Shown piece by piece: positions 1-5,572 of a stretch of DNA of 5,633 nucleotides. The DNA is taken from contig JACCVS010000666.1 in NCBI GenBank assembly GCA_013698055.1, forward strand, positions 1 to 5,633, read 5' to 3'. The position numbers and the translations under genes are program-made. The DNA is from Acidobacteriota bacterium. GTDB lineage: Bacteria > Acidobacteriota > Blastocatellia > Pyrinomonadales > Pyrinomonadaceae. Positions within the stretch are counted from its first letter, which is position 1; every line of letters begins with the position of its first letter. The notes beneath the pieces were generated by a model. The model ran no database searches. It saw only the letters and a program-made list of their open reading frames with translations, and was not told the origin of the DNA.

Positions 1-155
1 CCGGGGCGCGAGCCGTAAATGCTGATAGTGGTCTCGACAATCTGCTCGGCGGTGTAAGAATTCTTATCCTGAGCGCGGGCGGCGGTCGTGTTGATAACAG
101 TAACTGCGGCCAGCAGCGTCAAGATGAGGGCAAGGTTTGTGATGCGTCGCAACAC
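1..155 (-). CDS. Exported protein of unknown function, N-terminal part (cut by window edge)
   Basis: The first 51 residues are visible before the gene runs off the left edge. They begin MLRRITNLALILTLLAAV and form a textbook Sec signal peptide: basic start (Arg3, Arg4), a hydrophobic core at about residues 8-21, and an Ala-Arg-Ala motif at 26-28 suited to signal peptidase I cleavage before Gln29. The mature protein starts QDKNSYTAEQIVETTISIYG and should lie in the periplasm or outside the cell. I do not recognise the family from this short piece. The start is GTG at 155; a TTG at 152 is the only close alternative. An AAGGAG at 173-168 lies 12 bases upstream, slightly far but the best SD match nearby. 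A possible promoter lies at 237-245. It is 215 bases from the methyltransferase stop and probably transcribed separately. Confidence 0.75.
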   Translation of the reverse strand, partial: MLRRITNLALILTLLAAVTVINTTAARAQDKNSYTAEQIVETTISIYGSRP

Positions 156-167
156 TGAAAATCACTT

Positions 168-173
168 CTCCTT
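168..173 (-). promoter_or_regulatory. Ribosome binding site of the exported-protein gene
   Basis: AAGGAG on the minus strand, 12 bases before the GTG at 155. It supports translation starting there, since no ATG is available in this frame. A GTG at 165 is too close to the motif and is in another frame. Confidence 0.5.
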
Positions 174-236
174 CGAGTTAATCGGGAATTTGGGAACGGC
201 TACTATCGGGGAAAGTCAGTCCATCCGGTAAAGCTA

Positions 237-245
237 ATTCTACCA
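237..245 (-). promoter_or_regulatory. Possible extended -10 promoter for the exported-protein gene
   Basis: The minus strand reads TGGTAGAAT, an extended -10 (TGn) followed by TAGAAT, which matches TATAAT at five of six positions. No convincing -35 hexamer is seen 16-18 bases upstream, as allowed for extended -10 promoters. Transcription would start near 230, giving a leader of about 75 bases. This is prediction from consensus only. Confidence 0.35.
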
Positions 246-265
246 CAGCCTGTTGAAAATTACGT

Positions 266-280
266 GGCGCGTGACGCGCC
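266..280. repeat. Short GC-rich hairpin (GGCGCG-TGA-CGCGCC)
   Basis: A perfect 6-bp stem with a 3-base loop lies in the 215-base gap between the methyltransferase stop and the exported-protein start. On the minus strand it is followed by ACGTAATTTTC, a poor U-tract, so it might weakly end methyltransferase transcription. It is about 90 bases past that stop codon, so the role is uncertain. Apart from this hairpin and the possible promoter, nothing else stands out in 156-370. Confidence 0.3.
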
Positions 281-370
281 TCTGAACAAGTGATATTGAT
301 GCGCAACTGTGGCAGCGCGGATGCCCGGCCCAATTAAAGAGGAAGAAACGGATTGAAAACTCGAAAACCG

Positions 371-1012
371 TCAACAGGCGCGCGCGATGATGTATATCAA
401 GGTTCTATTCGTATTCCCCTTCAGCCGTTTCGCCCAGGAGGTTTGAAATTCAGGCCACTCGGACGAAGCCATAACGCCTCTTTCAAATATCTCAAACCCC
501 GCATTCTTGTACTCAGCAGCGAGGGCAGAATCTATATGCTCGATAGTCAGGGCTGGAAGCCCCAATCGCTCTATCTCGGAGCTATCCCGCTCAGGATCAA
601 GCCCGACGATTACTTCCAGCACTGCGCGGGGTAAGCAAATCCGCCGGAGGTTTCGGAGCGCTTCAAGGTCTCCCGCAGCCACGGCGCGCAAGAGGCTGCC
701 CCAGGGGAAATGGACGTGGACTTCATCAGCAACGCCATTTAACTCGGACGGAAGGTCTTCGACCGCAGCCTGAATGAACAGCACGTTGGAAAGGCCGCCT
801 TTAGCCGGTTTCCTGTGAACTTTCTCGGACACCTTCTCCAGCGGGCGCGAATTGGCGTCCACCCCGATGTAAAATTTCTGCGGGTTGCGGCGGGCAGACT
901 GGTACACAAAGAGACCGTCTCCCGTCCCGATGTCTATCACTATCCCCTCGCCTGTAGGGGGCGATAAGTTTTTGGAAGGCTTCGTTGTCGAGTTATCAGG
1001 TAGTTCTACCAC
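371..1012 (-). CDS. 16S rRNA (adenine-1408-N1)-methyltransferase, KamB/NpmA family, N-terminus disrupted
   Basis: Members of this family use S-adenosylmethionine to methylate N1 of A1408 in the 30S decoding site, which confers aminoglycoside resistance. The core matches the family from end to end: SAM-binding motif DIGTGDG at 27-33, acidic ribose-binding Asp52 in YIGVDA, KPAKGGLSNVLF at 68-79, AAVEDLP at 82-88, FPWGSLL at 102-108 and SWAKRL at 192-197. Trp104 and Trp193 align, from memory, with the two tryptophans that sandwich the target adenine in NpmA (W107, W197). Length (213 aa) is close to the usual 215-220. The oddity is the start. It is a GTG without a Shine-Dalgarno sequence, with an in-frame stop three codons upstream. 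Residues 2-23 do not resemble the family, whose N-terminus is instead found in another frame (see 948-1028). Family call about 0.9; functionality uncertain. A diverged paralogue with a housekeeping or self-protection role is possible. Confidence 0.82.
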   Translation of the reverse strand: MVELPDNSTTKPSKNLSPPTGEGIVIDIGTGDGLFVYQSARRNPQKFYIGVDANSRPLEKVSEKVHRKPAKGGLSNVLFIQAAVEDLPSELNGVADEVHVHFPWGSLLRAVAAGDLEALRNLRRICLPRAVLEVIVGLDPERDSSEIERLGLPALTIEHIDSALAAEYKNAGFEIFERGVMASSEWPEFQTSWAKRLKGNTNRTLIYIIARAC

Positions 1013-1028
1013 GGATGAACTTTAACAT
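948..1028 (-). pseudogene. Displaced native N-terminus of the KamB/NpmA-like gene, with tandem stops and frameshift
   Basis: From the ATG at 1028 this frame reads MLKFIRGRTT, then TGA TAA (998-993), then LDNEAFQKLIAPYRR. As I recall the family N-terminus, NpmA starts MLILKGTKTVDLSKDELTEI and KamB has RVVGKRVQEFSDAEFEQL. The fragment aligns with both without gaps: the conserved Gly is followed six residues later by Leu/Phe, and five further on by another Leu/Phe. The two stops fall on the VD/QE positions. At the GGGG run (947-944) the reading must shift to the frame of IVIDIGTGDG; removing one G from that run would restore it. An in-frame ATG at 1055 overlaps the upstream stop codon as ATGA. 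This may be real decay or assembly/sequencing error; the stops need more than one base change, which argues against a single read error. Confidence 0.6.
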
Positions 1029-1051
1029 TTGGACTTGCCCTTTCTGCGAGT

Positions 1052-1603
1052 TCATGGGATGAACTCATCAACCAAAATCGTCCAGCTGGGAACGGCTGGT
1101 TCTGCCTCTGCTACATCTCCTGCACGATAGATTGTCGGGTTATCGGGATCGGTCGCCCGGTAAACTCTCACCAATTTCTCCCGCAACACATCAACATCCC
1201 AGACCACGAGTGTTCCGCAGGTGAAATAGTCGGCTCGTTTCCTTTCAAGAGCGCGCTCGGACTTCTCTCCATAATCATTCTTGCTTCTGACCTCGACGGC
1301 AAAAACGGGAGCGCCTTCGAGAAAATCTCCGCCTTTTAATTCCCCAATGTAAAAGGCCGCATCAGGACTAAACGATTTACGATGAGATAGGTTGACGACA
1401 AAGCCGACATTATCCGGGAAGGCATAGCCGGATTTCGTCTCTCGTTCATAATCATCCAGGCTGCGATAAATTTTACCGCCCGCGCGACCGGACAAACCGC
1501 CAGTAGGAGGCATTTGTACAATTTCTCCATTTACCAATTCGGCCTTGCCGTTTTCAGGCACGCTGTACAAATCTTCAATCGTCGCTTCAGTCCTGGTACT
1601 CAT
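1052..1603 (-). CDS. Uma2 family (DUF820) PD-(D/E)XK nuclease-like protein
   Basis: The 183-residue protein has the hallmarks of Uma2/DUF820, a restriction-endonuclease-fold family that is often multicopy in cyanobacteria, Chloroflexi and Acidobacteriota and whose cellular role is poorly known. Seen in order: AELVNGEIVQMPPTG at 21-35 (early conserved Glu and strand), SFSPDAAF at 77-84 with the catalytic-type Pro-Asp (80-81), FAVEVRSKND at 101-110 with the second acidic residue Glu104, and KRADYFTCGTLVVWDVD at 122-138, the family's K...Y...G...VW.VD segment. The ExK lysine is Arg106 here, a deviation often seen in this family. The ATG start is supported by GAGGG about 6 bases upstream. The stop overlaps ATGA with the methyltransferase leader ORF, implying co-transcription. 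It may have come in with its neighbours; no toxin-antitoxin partner is evident. Confidence 0.88.
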   Translation of the reverse strand: MSTRTEATIEDLYSVPENGKAELVNGEIVQMPPTGGLSGRAGGKIYRSLDDYERETKSGYAFPDNVGFVVNLSHRKSFSPDAAFYIGELKGGDFLEGAPVFAVEVRSKNDYGEKSERALERKRADYFTCGTLVVWDVDVLREKLVRVYRATDPDNPTIYRAGDVAEAEPAVPSWTILVDEFIP

Positions 1604-1629
1604 AACATTCCCTCAGTTATTCGAGGACT

Positions 1630-1659
1630 ATTTTACGGCTTGGTAAGTGGAATTAACAA
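1630..1659 (-). promoter_or_regulatory. Candidate sigma70-type promoter for the Uma2-methyltransferase pair
   Basis: The minus strand carries TTGTTA (1659-1654) and TAAAAT (1635-1630), separated by 18 bases. They match the -35 consensus at four of six and the -10 at five of six positions. Transcription would begin near 1622, giving a leader under 25 bases that still contains the GAGGG ribosome site. It would drive the Uma2 gene and, through the ATGA overlap, the methyltransferase. Prediction only. Confidence 0.38.
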
Positions 1660-1679
1660 TGAAAGGAATGCTACCAAGC
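1638..1679. repeat. 8-bp inverted repeat bracketing the candidate -35 box
   Basis: GCTTGGTA at 1638-1645 is repeated in inverse as TACCAAGC at 1672-1679, 26 bases apart. One arm lies in the promoter spacer and the other just upstream of the -35 hexamer, a layout that would suit an operator for a dimeric repressor. No regulator gene is visible in the window, and an 8-bp match over this distance could be chance. Confidence 0.3.
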
Positions 1680-1728
1680 GTTAGGTTTGAATAAGTCGTT
1701 ATGTGGCGTTTCATCTTTAGGGTTCAAC

Positions 1729-2592
1729 TTATTTTAGTGTCTTACGTACATCACGTCCTGTCAGAGAACGAACTACGGTTGTGCCTGTAAACTGTGCGAT
1801 TCCGTAGCCATGCCAAAGCTCTTTTAAAGTTTTGTCAGTGCCTTTATATCGGTCTTTGATTTCTGGAAAGAGAGGCAGACCAAGGTGAATAACTTGTAAC
1901 TCGGAATTTCCATCAACATCCAAGCACATATTTAACGCCTTCTCAAGATTATGTCCGATCTTATCTTTCGCTTTCTTTTCGGTTAGCCCTGATTTAGAAG
2001 CAAGAAAAGCTTTCAAGAACATCTCGGTTGCCATTCTTGCGGATTCCATAGCTTTAGCATTTGGATTATCTTCATGAAGCAGTGAGACAGTCGCATTTAG
2101 TTGCTGGTTTCCGCTTCTAAAAAGCTCCTGCCCAAAAGTGCTGATATTTTTGTTTTCAACTAACTCTTCAATGCCGAAACCATAATCTATGCAATCAACC
2201 CAAACAGCTACATATTGCATGAATTCCTGTTTGTCTTTCATAAGGCGCGCCTTGATAGAATCGGGCAAAGTCTTCAGCGAATTTGACGCATCCAATTTCA
2301 CTTCACCGCACACTACCGGGATAAAGATAGGCCAAAAGCAGGAGTCATAAAAGAGCGATCCCATATACATCGGGCCAAAATACTGAGAGCCGACCTTTGT
2401 ATTTTTCTCGAACCAATCAAATATCTTCTTTTCATCTTCGCCACCTAATGAAGATGAAATACCAGCATATTTAGACCACTCCATCAATGCATCATAAGGC
2501 CTCTGCTTATGAGGCACATCTCTCTTTCTGAGTTCTTCATTGATTTGTTCAAGCCACTCATCCGTTGGCTCGTAATCCTCTATCTTCGCCAT
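1729..2592 (-). CDS. AT-rich hypothetical protein with a HEPN-like C-terminal half
   Basis: I do not recognise this 287-residue protein. It has no signal peptide, and the aromatic stretch at 71-95 (YFGPMYMGSLFY and on) is not a clear membrane segment. Residues 180-225 include AMESARMATEMFLKAFLASK and, later, GHNLEKALNMC. This pattern (A..AR.A.E..LKA.L, then a conserved H.L..L) recalls the helices of HEPN domains, found in defence and toxin proteins. The RNase-type Rx4-6H motif is not evident, so it could be a non-catalytic HEPN or merely similar. The gene is visibly AT-richer than its neighbours and uses AT-ending codons, suggesting transfer. The ATG start has AAAGGA about 9 bases upstream. 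It is 125 bases from the Uma2 start, so co-transcription is possible but that gene has its own candidate promoter. Confidence 0.72.
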   Translation of the reverse strand: MAKIEDYEPTDEWLEQINEELRKRDVPHKQRPYDALMEWSKYAGISSSLGGEDEKKIFDWFEKNTKVGSQYFGPMYMGSLFYDSCFWPIFIPVVCGEVKLDASNSLKTLPDSIKARLMKDKQEFMQYVAVWVDCIDYGFGIEELVENKNISTFGQELFRSGNQQLNATVSLLHEDNPNAKAMESARMATEMFLKAFLASKSGLTEKKAKDKIGHNLEKALNMCLDVDGNSELQVIHLGLPLFPEIKDRYKGTDKTLKELWHGYGIAQFTGTTVVRSLTGRDVRKTLK

Positions 2593-2673
2593 CCAAATTT
2601 ATCCTTTCCCAACACGCACCCACATGAATACTGATCAAGCCGCACGATGCCTGATAATACTACTTTTGAGCAT

Positions 2674-2698
2674 ATTAGGCGGCCTGATGCGACCTAAT
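2674..2698. repeat. Short inverted repeat in the divergent intergenic region
   Basis: ATTAGG (2674-2679) and CCTAAT (2693-2698) form perfect 6-bp arms around a 13-base centre. GCCTGAT also occurs twice nearby (2649-2655 and 2682-2688). The site sits between two divergent genes, upstream of both starts and near a TATTAT (minus strand, 2659-2654) that could be the -10 of the 287-aa gene, so it may be an operator. The arms are short enough for this to be chance. Confidence 0.25.
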
Positions 2699-2722
2699 CG
2701 CGGTTTGTCCTTCTGCCGCAGA

Positions 2723-2752
2723 TTGACAACCGCCCGCGCAGGCTTGTAGAGT
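2723..2752 (+). promoter_or_regulatory. Candidate sigma70 promoter of the ATP-grasp gene
   Basis: A perfect TTGACA (2723-2728) is followed after 18 bases by TAGAGT (2747-2752), four of six against TATAAT. The start of transcription would be near 2759, about 100 bases before the ATG. The consensus -35 is the strongest promoter signal in this 266-base divergent intergenic region (2593-2858). Confidence 0.45.
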
Positions 2753-2843
2753 ACGCGGTTTTCCACATGGGCAATTAAGTGAACAGTGGCAGGCGGACAT
2801 AAATTTATCCCTTCCCGCCCTCCTCTGTCGCACTCATTATTTG

Positions 2844-2849
2844 AAAGGA
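2844..2849 (+). promoter_or_regulatory. Ribosome binding site deciding the ATP-grasp start
   Basis: AAAGGA lies 9 bases before the ATG at 2859. It falls inside the extended frame that would begin at TTG 2841, so it argues for the shorter protein. Confidence 0.65.
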
Positions 2850-2858
2850 ACTTCTGAC

Positions 2859-4049
2859 ATGAAGAAAGTAGGAATTCTGGTTGGCCGCGAGAAGACGTTT
2901 CCGGACGCGCTGATTCGCAGCATCAACGAACGGGGCAAAGGCGACGTTATCGCCGAATACATCACTGTGGGCGGCGTGCGCTACGATGAGGGACGCGAGT
3001 ACGACATCATCATTGACCGCATCTCGCATGAAGTCCCTTTTTATCGCGCTATGCTCAAGCGTGCCGCGCTCGAAGGAACGCTCGTCATCAACAATCCCTT
3101 CTGGTGGTCGGCTGACGACAAGTTCTTCAACTTCTCGCTGGCGCGCAAGCTCGGCGTTGCCATTCCGAAGACAATTCTGCTGCCGCAGAAAGATTACATC
3201 CCCGGCATTGTCACCGAGAGTCTCAGGAATCTGGAATTCCCGCTCGACTGGCAGGGCATCGTTGATTACACGGGGCTGCCTGCCATCCTCAAACCTTTTG
3301 ATGGCGGCGGCTGGAAGAATGTCTCGCGCGTTAACACGCTCGAAGAATTGTGGTTCGAGTACGACCAGACGGGCACGCTCTGCATGACGTTGCAGGAGTT
3401 CATCGCTTTCGATCAGTTCGTGCGCTGCTACTGCATCGGACAGGAAGAAGTGATGATTATGCCGTATGACCCGACGAAGTCTTACCTGTCGGGCGAGCAG
3501 TACATCAATAACCCGAACTACCTGACAACGGAGCTGGCCGAGCGCATCACGAATGATGTGCGGACGATCTGCCGCGCTCTGGGCTATGACATCAATACGG
3601 TTGAGTTCGCGATCAAGGACGGTGTGCCTTACGCGATTGATTTCATGAATCCTGCGCCTGATGCGGAATTAATCTCGGTCGGCGAGTTCTATCACAACTG
3701 GGTGACGAACGCCGTCACCGAGATGGTTTTCAAACGTCTGGAAGAAACACGAGAGCAGCCGCGTTATCGCTGGGATGCGATGCTGAATCCTGATTCGTCG
3801 AGCCAGCCCACAGAGCTTGCCGCCGCTGCCGCCGCCGGGTCTTCGGAGAGCATTATCCCTGCATCCGTGCGCGAGATCAGCGAAAGCGTCGTGTCCGGCG
3901 TCGGAGATTTTGTGAGCGATGCGACCTCTGCCATTTCTGAAATCGTCGGATCGGTCGTCTCTCCAAAAACCAAAACAACAAAAGGCGCTAAGAAAGAGAA
4001 CGGCGAGACCAAGCCTAAAAAATCTACGACCTCGCGCGCGAAGAAGTAA
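2859..4049 (+). CDS. ATP-grasp fold ligase-like protein with an Ala/Lys-rich tail
   Basis: ATP-grasp enzymes join a carboxylate to an amine or similar nucleophile through an acyl-phosphate; this one resembles the RimK/glutathione-synthetase side of the superfamily, but its substrate cannot be read from sequence. Counting from the ATG (396 aa), residues 1-85 form the pre-ATP-grasp domain (KKVGILVGREKTFPDALI). DKFF lies at 87-90, the ATP-binding strand and glycine loop AILKPFDGGGWKNV at 142-155 (Lys145), the hinge-type LQEFI at 178-182, and the metal-binding end NTVEFAIKDG...YAIDFMNPAPD at 247-269 (Glu249, Asp261, Asn264). From about 315 it becomes low-complexity: an alanine run, a possible amphipathic helix at 337-368 and a lysine-rich end (TKGAKK, KPKKSTTSRAKK). 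ATG 2859 is preferred to TTG 2841 because AAAGGA lies 9 bases upstream of it and the fold starts directly there. It converges with the TPR gene. Confidence 0.88.
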   Translation: MKKVGILVGREKTFPDALIRSINERGKGDVIAEYITVGGVRYDEGREYDIIIDRISHEVPFYRAMLKRAALEGTLVINNPFWWSADDKFFNFSLARKLGVAIPKTILLPQKDYIPGIVTESLRNLEFPLDWQGIVDYTGLPAILKPFDGGGWKNVSRVNTLEELWFEYDQTGTLCMTLQEFIAFDQFVRCYCIGQEEVMIMPYDPTKSYLSGEQYINNPNYLTTELAERITNDVRTICRALGYDINTVEFAIKDGVPYAIDFMNPAPDAELISVGEFYHNWVTNAVTEMVFKRLEETREQPRYRWDAMLNPDSSSQPTELAAAAAAGSSESIIPASVREISESVVSGVGDFVSDATSAISEIVGSVVSPKTKTTKGAKKENGETKPKKSTTSRAKK

Positions 4050-4067
4050 AAAGGGAAGAACAAGTAA

Positions 4068-4091
4068 GTCCAAAGTCGAATGTCCAAAGTC
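4068..4091 (+). repeat. Direct repeat GTCCAAAGTC, two copies
   Basis: GTCCAAAGTC occurs at 4068-4077 and 4082-4091. The second copy is inside the left arm of the large inverted repeat, and its complement GACTTTGGAC recurs in the right arm. Three related copies in 50 bases suggest a repeat family rather than a plain terminator. Confidence 0.6.
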
Positions 4092-4122
4092 ACTAACAGT
4101 TAGTGACTTTGGACATTCGACT
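4074..4122. terminator. Perfect 24-bp inverted repeat between convergent genes, probable bidirectional terminator
   Basis: The arm 4074-4097 is exactly complementary to 4099-4122, with a single A at the centre; in RNA the innermost pairs would open to form the loop. On the plus strand it is followed by CTTTTCTTTTTCC, a reasonable U-rich tract that would end the ATP-grasp transcript 25 bases after its stop codon. On the minus strand the stem begins 14 bases after the TPR gene's stop, and a TTCCCTTTTT lies about 15-25 bases past it, a weaker tract. Its position between two convergent stop codons fits a shared terminator. The absence of any mismatch is unusual and may mark recent insertion of a repeat element. 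Confidence 0.78.
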
Positions 4123-4135
4123 CTTTTCTTTTTCC

Positions 4136-5572
4136 TTATTCCGTTCGCGGTTTTCGTCTGGCCGTGAGGTAGCGTGAGATGAGGGCGACGCTGAGCCACG
4201 CGATGAGCGAAGAAGAAGCGAGTGACCAGCCAATGCTTTCGAGTGACTCATCAAAGGAAGGCCCCGCGAGTGCGAGCAGGACACTGGCGAGCGTCATCCG
4301 CGCGGCCAATCGGCGGGCACGCTGTAAATTCTGTAGCCAGCTAATGCGCCGCAACTCCGCTCCAAGATAGTCATCATCGTTGTTGAGTCGTGCGTAGTAT
4401 TCCGCTTCGCGGCGGGCGTGGCGCGCTAAGGCTTCGTCAGGTGCGATGCGCGCTGCCGCGTCGTAACGATGAATGACGTGCGCCAGCTTGCCGTTTCTGA
4501 GCGCGACCTCCGCCAGTCCAATCTCCGCGCGAAAGGCGCGCGAATTCAATTCCAGAGCGCGACTGAAAGCGCGTGACGCCTGCGCCAGCTCCCCATATTC
4601 ATAAAAGCTCTCGCCGATGCGTGAAAGAAGCGGGGCGTCATCACCTGCGCGCCGTGATGCCAGTCGCAGGCAGGCGCGCGCGCGTTGGAGCAGGCGAGCA
4701 TCACGTGCCGTGCCCGCTTGCGAGCGGAGAAAGCGCGCGAACTCGTAGATCAACCAACCATCGTGCGGAATGACCAGAAGCGCGCGGCGGAAAGCCTCTG
4801 CCGCTTCACGCAGACGCCCGGCGGCGCGTAACTCATTGGCGGCGAGACGCAGCAATCGCCCACGCTCAACATCAATCGGTGAATGCGTCAGCCCTTCTAC
4901 TCGCTGGTGACGAATCTCTTTTTTCGCGTTGTGCTTAAGATCGGAAGTTGCGCCCGCCAGCACAGCGGGCGGAGCAATACGAAGCAGTTCCAGGTTCAGC
5001 CGCAGGGTGTGCGAATCGGTCAGGTAATCGCGCAGCTCGCTTGAGCGCGCGTCAACCTTGTCATAGCCCAACAGCGGAAACAACGTCCGCACCATCCGGC
5101 GATACGCCTTGCCGCCGGAAGCAAACACGAAGATGCTGCCACGACCTGTCACTTCGCTGCGATAGCGATAACGAACGCGCCCGTTTCGACGCAGCGTCCG
5201 CACCGCGCTCGTCTCCACACGCTCGATGTCCTCAATCTTCAAGCGCAGCTCGCGCCCTTTGATAAATTTAGTTAGGAGGGGAACAAGCCCTCTGCGCGAG
5301 AGTACGTGCCCGTCGAAACTGATGCGGTCGGTAAAGGCCAGCACAGGCGTGACAACCCAGGCGAGAGCAACTGCGATGAGCGCGGTCAGATCATATTGAG
5401 CGCGGACGAGCAGAGCAGCAGTGAACGTTAAGAGCGATGAGATAGCCAGATAACCTCCGGGCGAGACGCGCACGCTGGCAAGTCGCGCGAGGCGCACAGG
5501 CGCAGGGATGCGCTCTTGAGCAGCTTCTACGACTGCGCCCGGAATCGCCGATTGTGCTCTGCTGTCACTCAC
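4136..5572 (-). CDS. Membrane-anchored protein with PH-like and tetratricopeptide domains
   Basis: The 478-residue protein has no enzymatic motif; its architecture points to a membrane-bound protein-interaction or assembly role. Two membrane helices lie at about 42-57 and 62-80, preceded by basic RLARLASVR, so both ends should face the cytoplasm. Residues 83-185 are rich in strands (ISFDGHVLSRRG, LKIEDIERVETS, RGSIFVFASGG) followed by a helix, the pattern of bacterial PH domains that follow a membrane hairpin. Tetratricopeptide repeats span about 235-395, clearest in AAGRLREAAEAFRRALLVIP (250-269) and YGELAQASRAFSRALELN (326-343). Two further hydrophobic segments (about 426-438 and 449-467) and a basic end RRKPRTE close it. 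The start is GTG, which overlaps the TGA of the upstream gene (GTGA), suggesting translational coupling; only a weak GGAAA lies upstream. The PH call is by pattern and less sure than the TPR call. Confidence 0.82.
   Translation of the reverse strand: MSDSRAQSAIPGAVVEAAQERIPAPVRLARLASVRVSPGGYLAISSLLTFTAALLVRAQYDLTALIAVALAWVVTPVLAFTDRISFDGHVLSRRGLVPLLTKFIKGRELRLKIEDIERVETSAVRTLRRNGRVRYRYRSEVTGRGSIFVFASGGKAYRRMVRTLFPLLGYDKVDARSSELRDYLTDSHTLRLNLELLRIAPPAVLAGATSDLKHNAKKEIRHQRVEGLTHSPIDVERGRLLRLAANELRAAGRLREAAEAFRRALLVIPHDGWLIYEFARFLRSQAGTARDARLLQRARACLRLASRRAGDDAPLLSRIGESFYEYGELAQASRAFSRALELNSRAFRAEIGLAEVALRNGKLAHVIHRYDAAARIAPDEALARHARREAEYYARLNNDDDYLGAELRRISWLQNLQRARRLAARMTLASVLLALAGPSFDESLESIGWSLASSSLIAWLSVALISRYLTARRKPRTE

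Noticed and set aside
353..634. Plus-strand ORF of 93 aa
   Set aside because: It lies opposite the well-conserved methyltransferase core, and its translation resembles no protein family.
2841..2858. TTG start extending the ATP-grasp protein by six residues
   Set aside because: The AAAGGA ribosome site lies inside this extension and is correctly spaced for the ATG at 2859.
2805..3029. Minus-strand ORF of 74 aa at the ATP-grasp start
   Set aside because: It is antisense to the conserved N-terminal domain and covers the ribosome site; it has no recognisable features.
3919..4167. Plus-strand ORF of 82 aa reading through the palindrome
   Set aside because: It is an out-of-frame shadow of the ATP-grasp lysine-rich tail. 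Its VECPKSLTVSDFGHSTL stretch is simply the translated palindrome, read identically on both strands.
3669..4199. Minus-strand ORF of 176 aa (and overlapping 3764-4093)
   Set aside because: It runs antisense through the ATP-grasp gene, across the palindrome and into the TPR gene. Its apparent openness comes from GC-rich codon bias and the symmetric repeat.
4948..5262. Plus-strand ORF of 104 aa antisense to the TPR gene
   Set aside because: Its Arg/Ser/Ala-rich composition is typical of antisense frames in GC-rich DNA, and no motif is visible.
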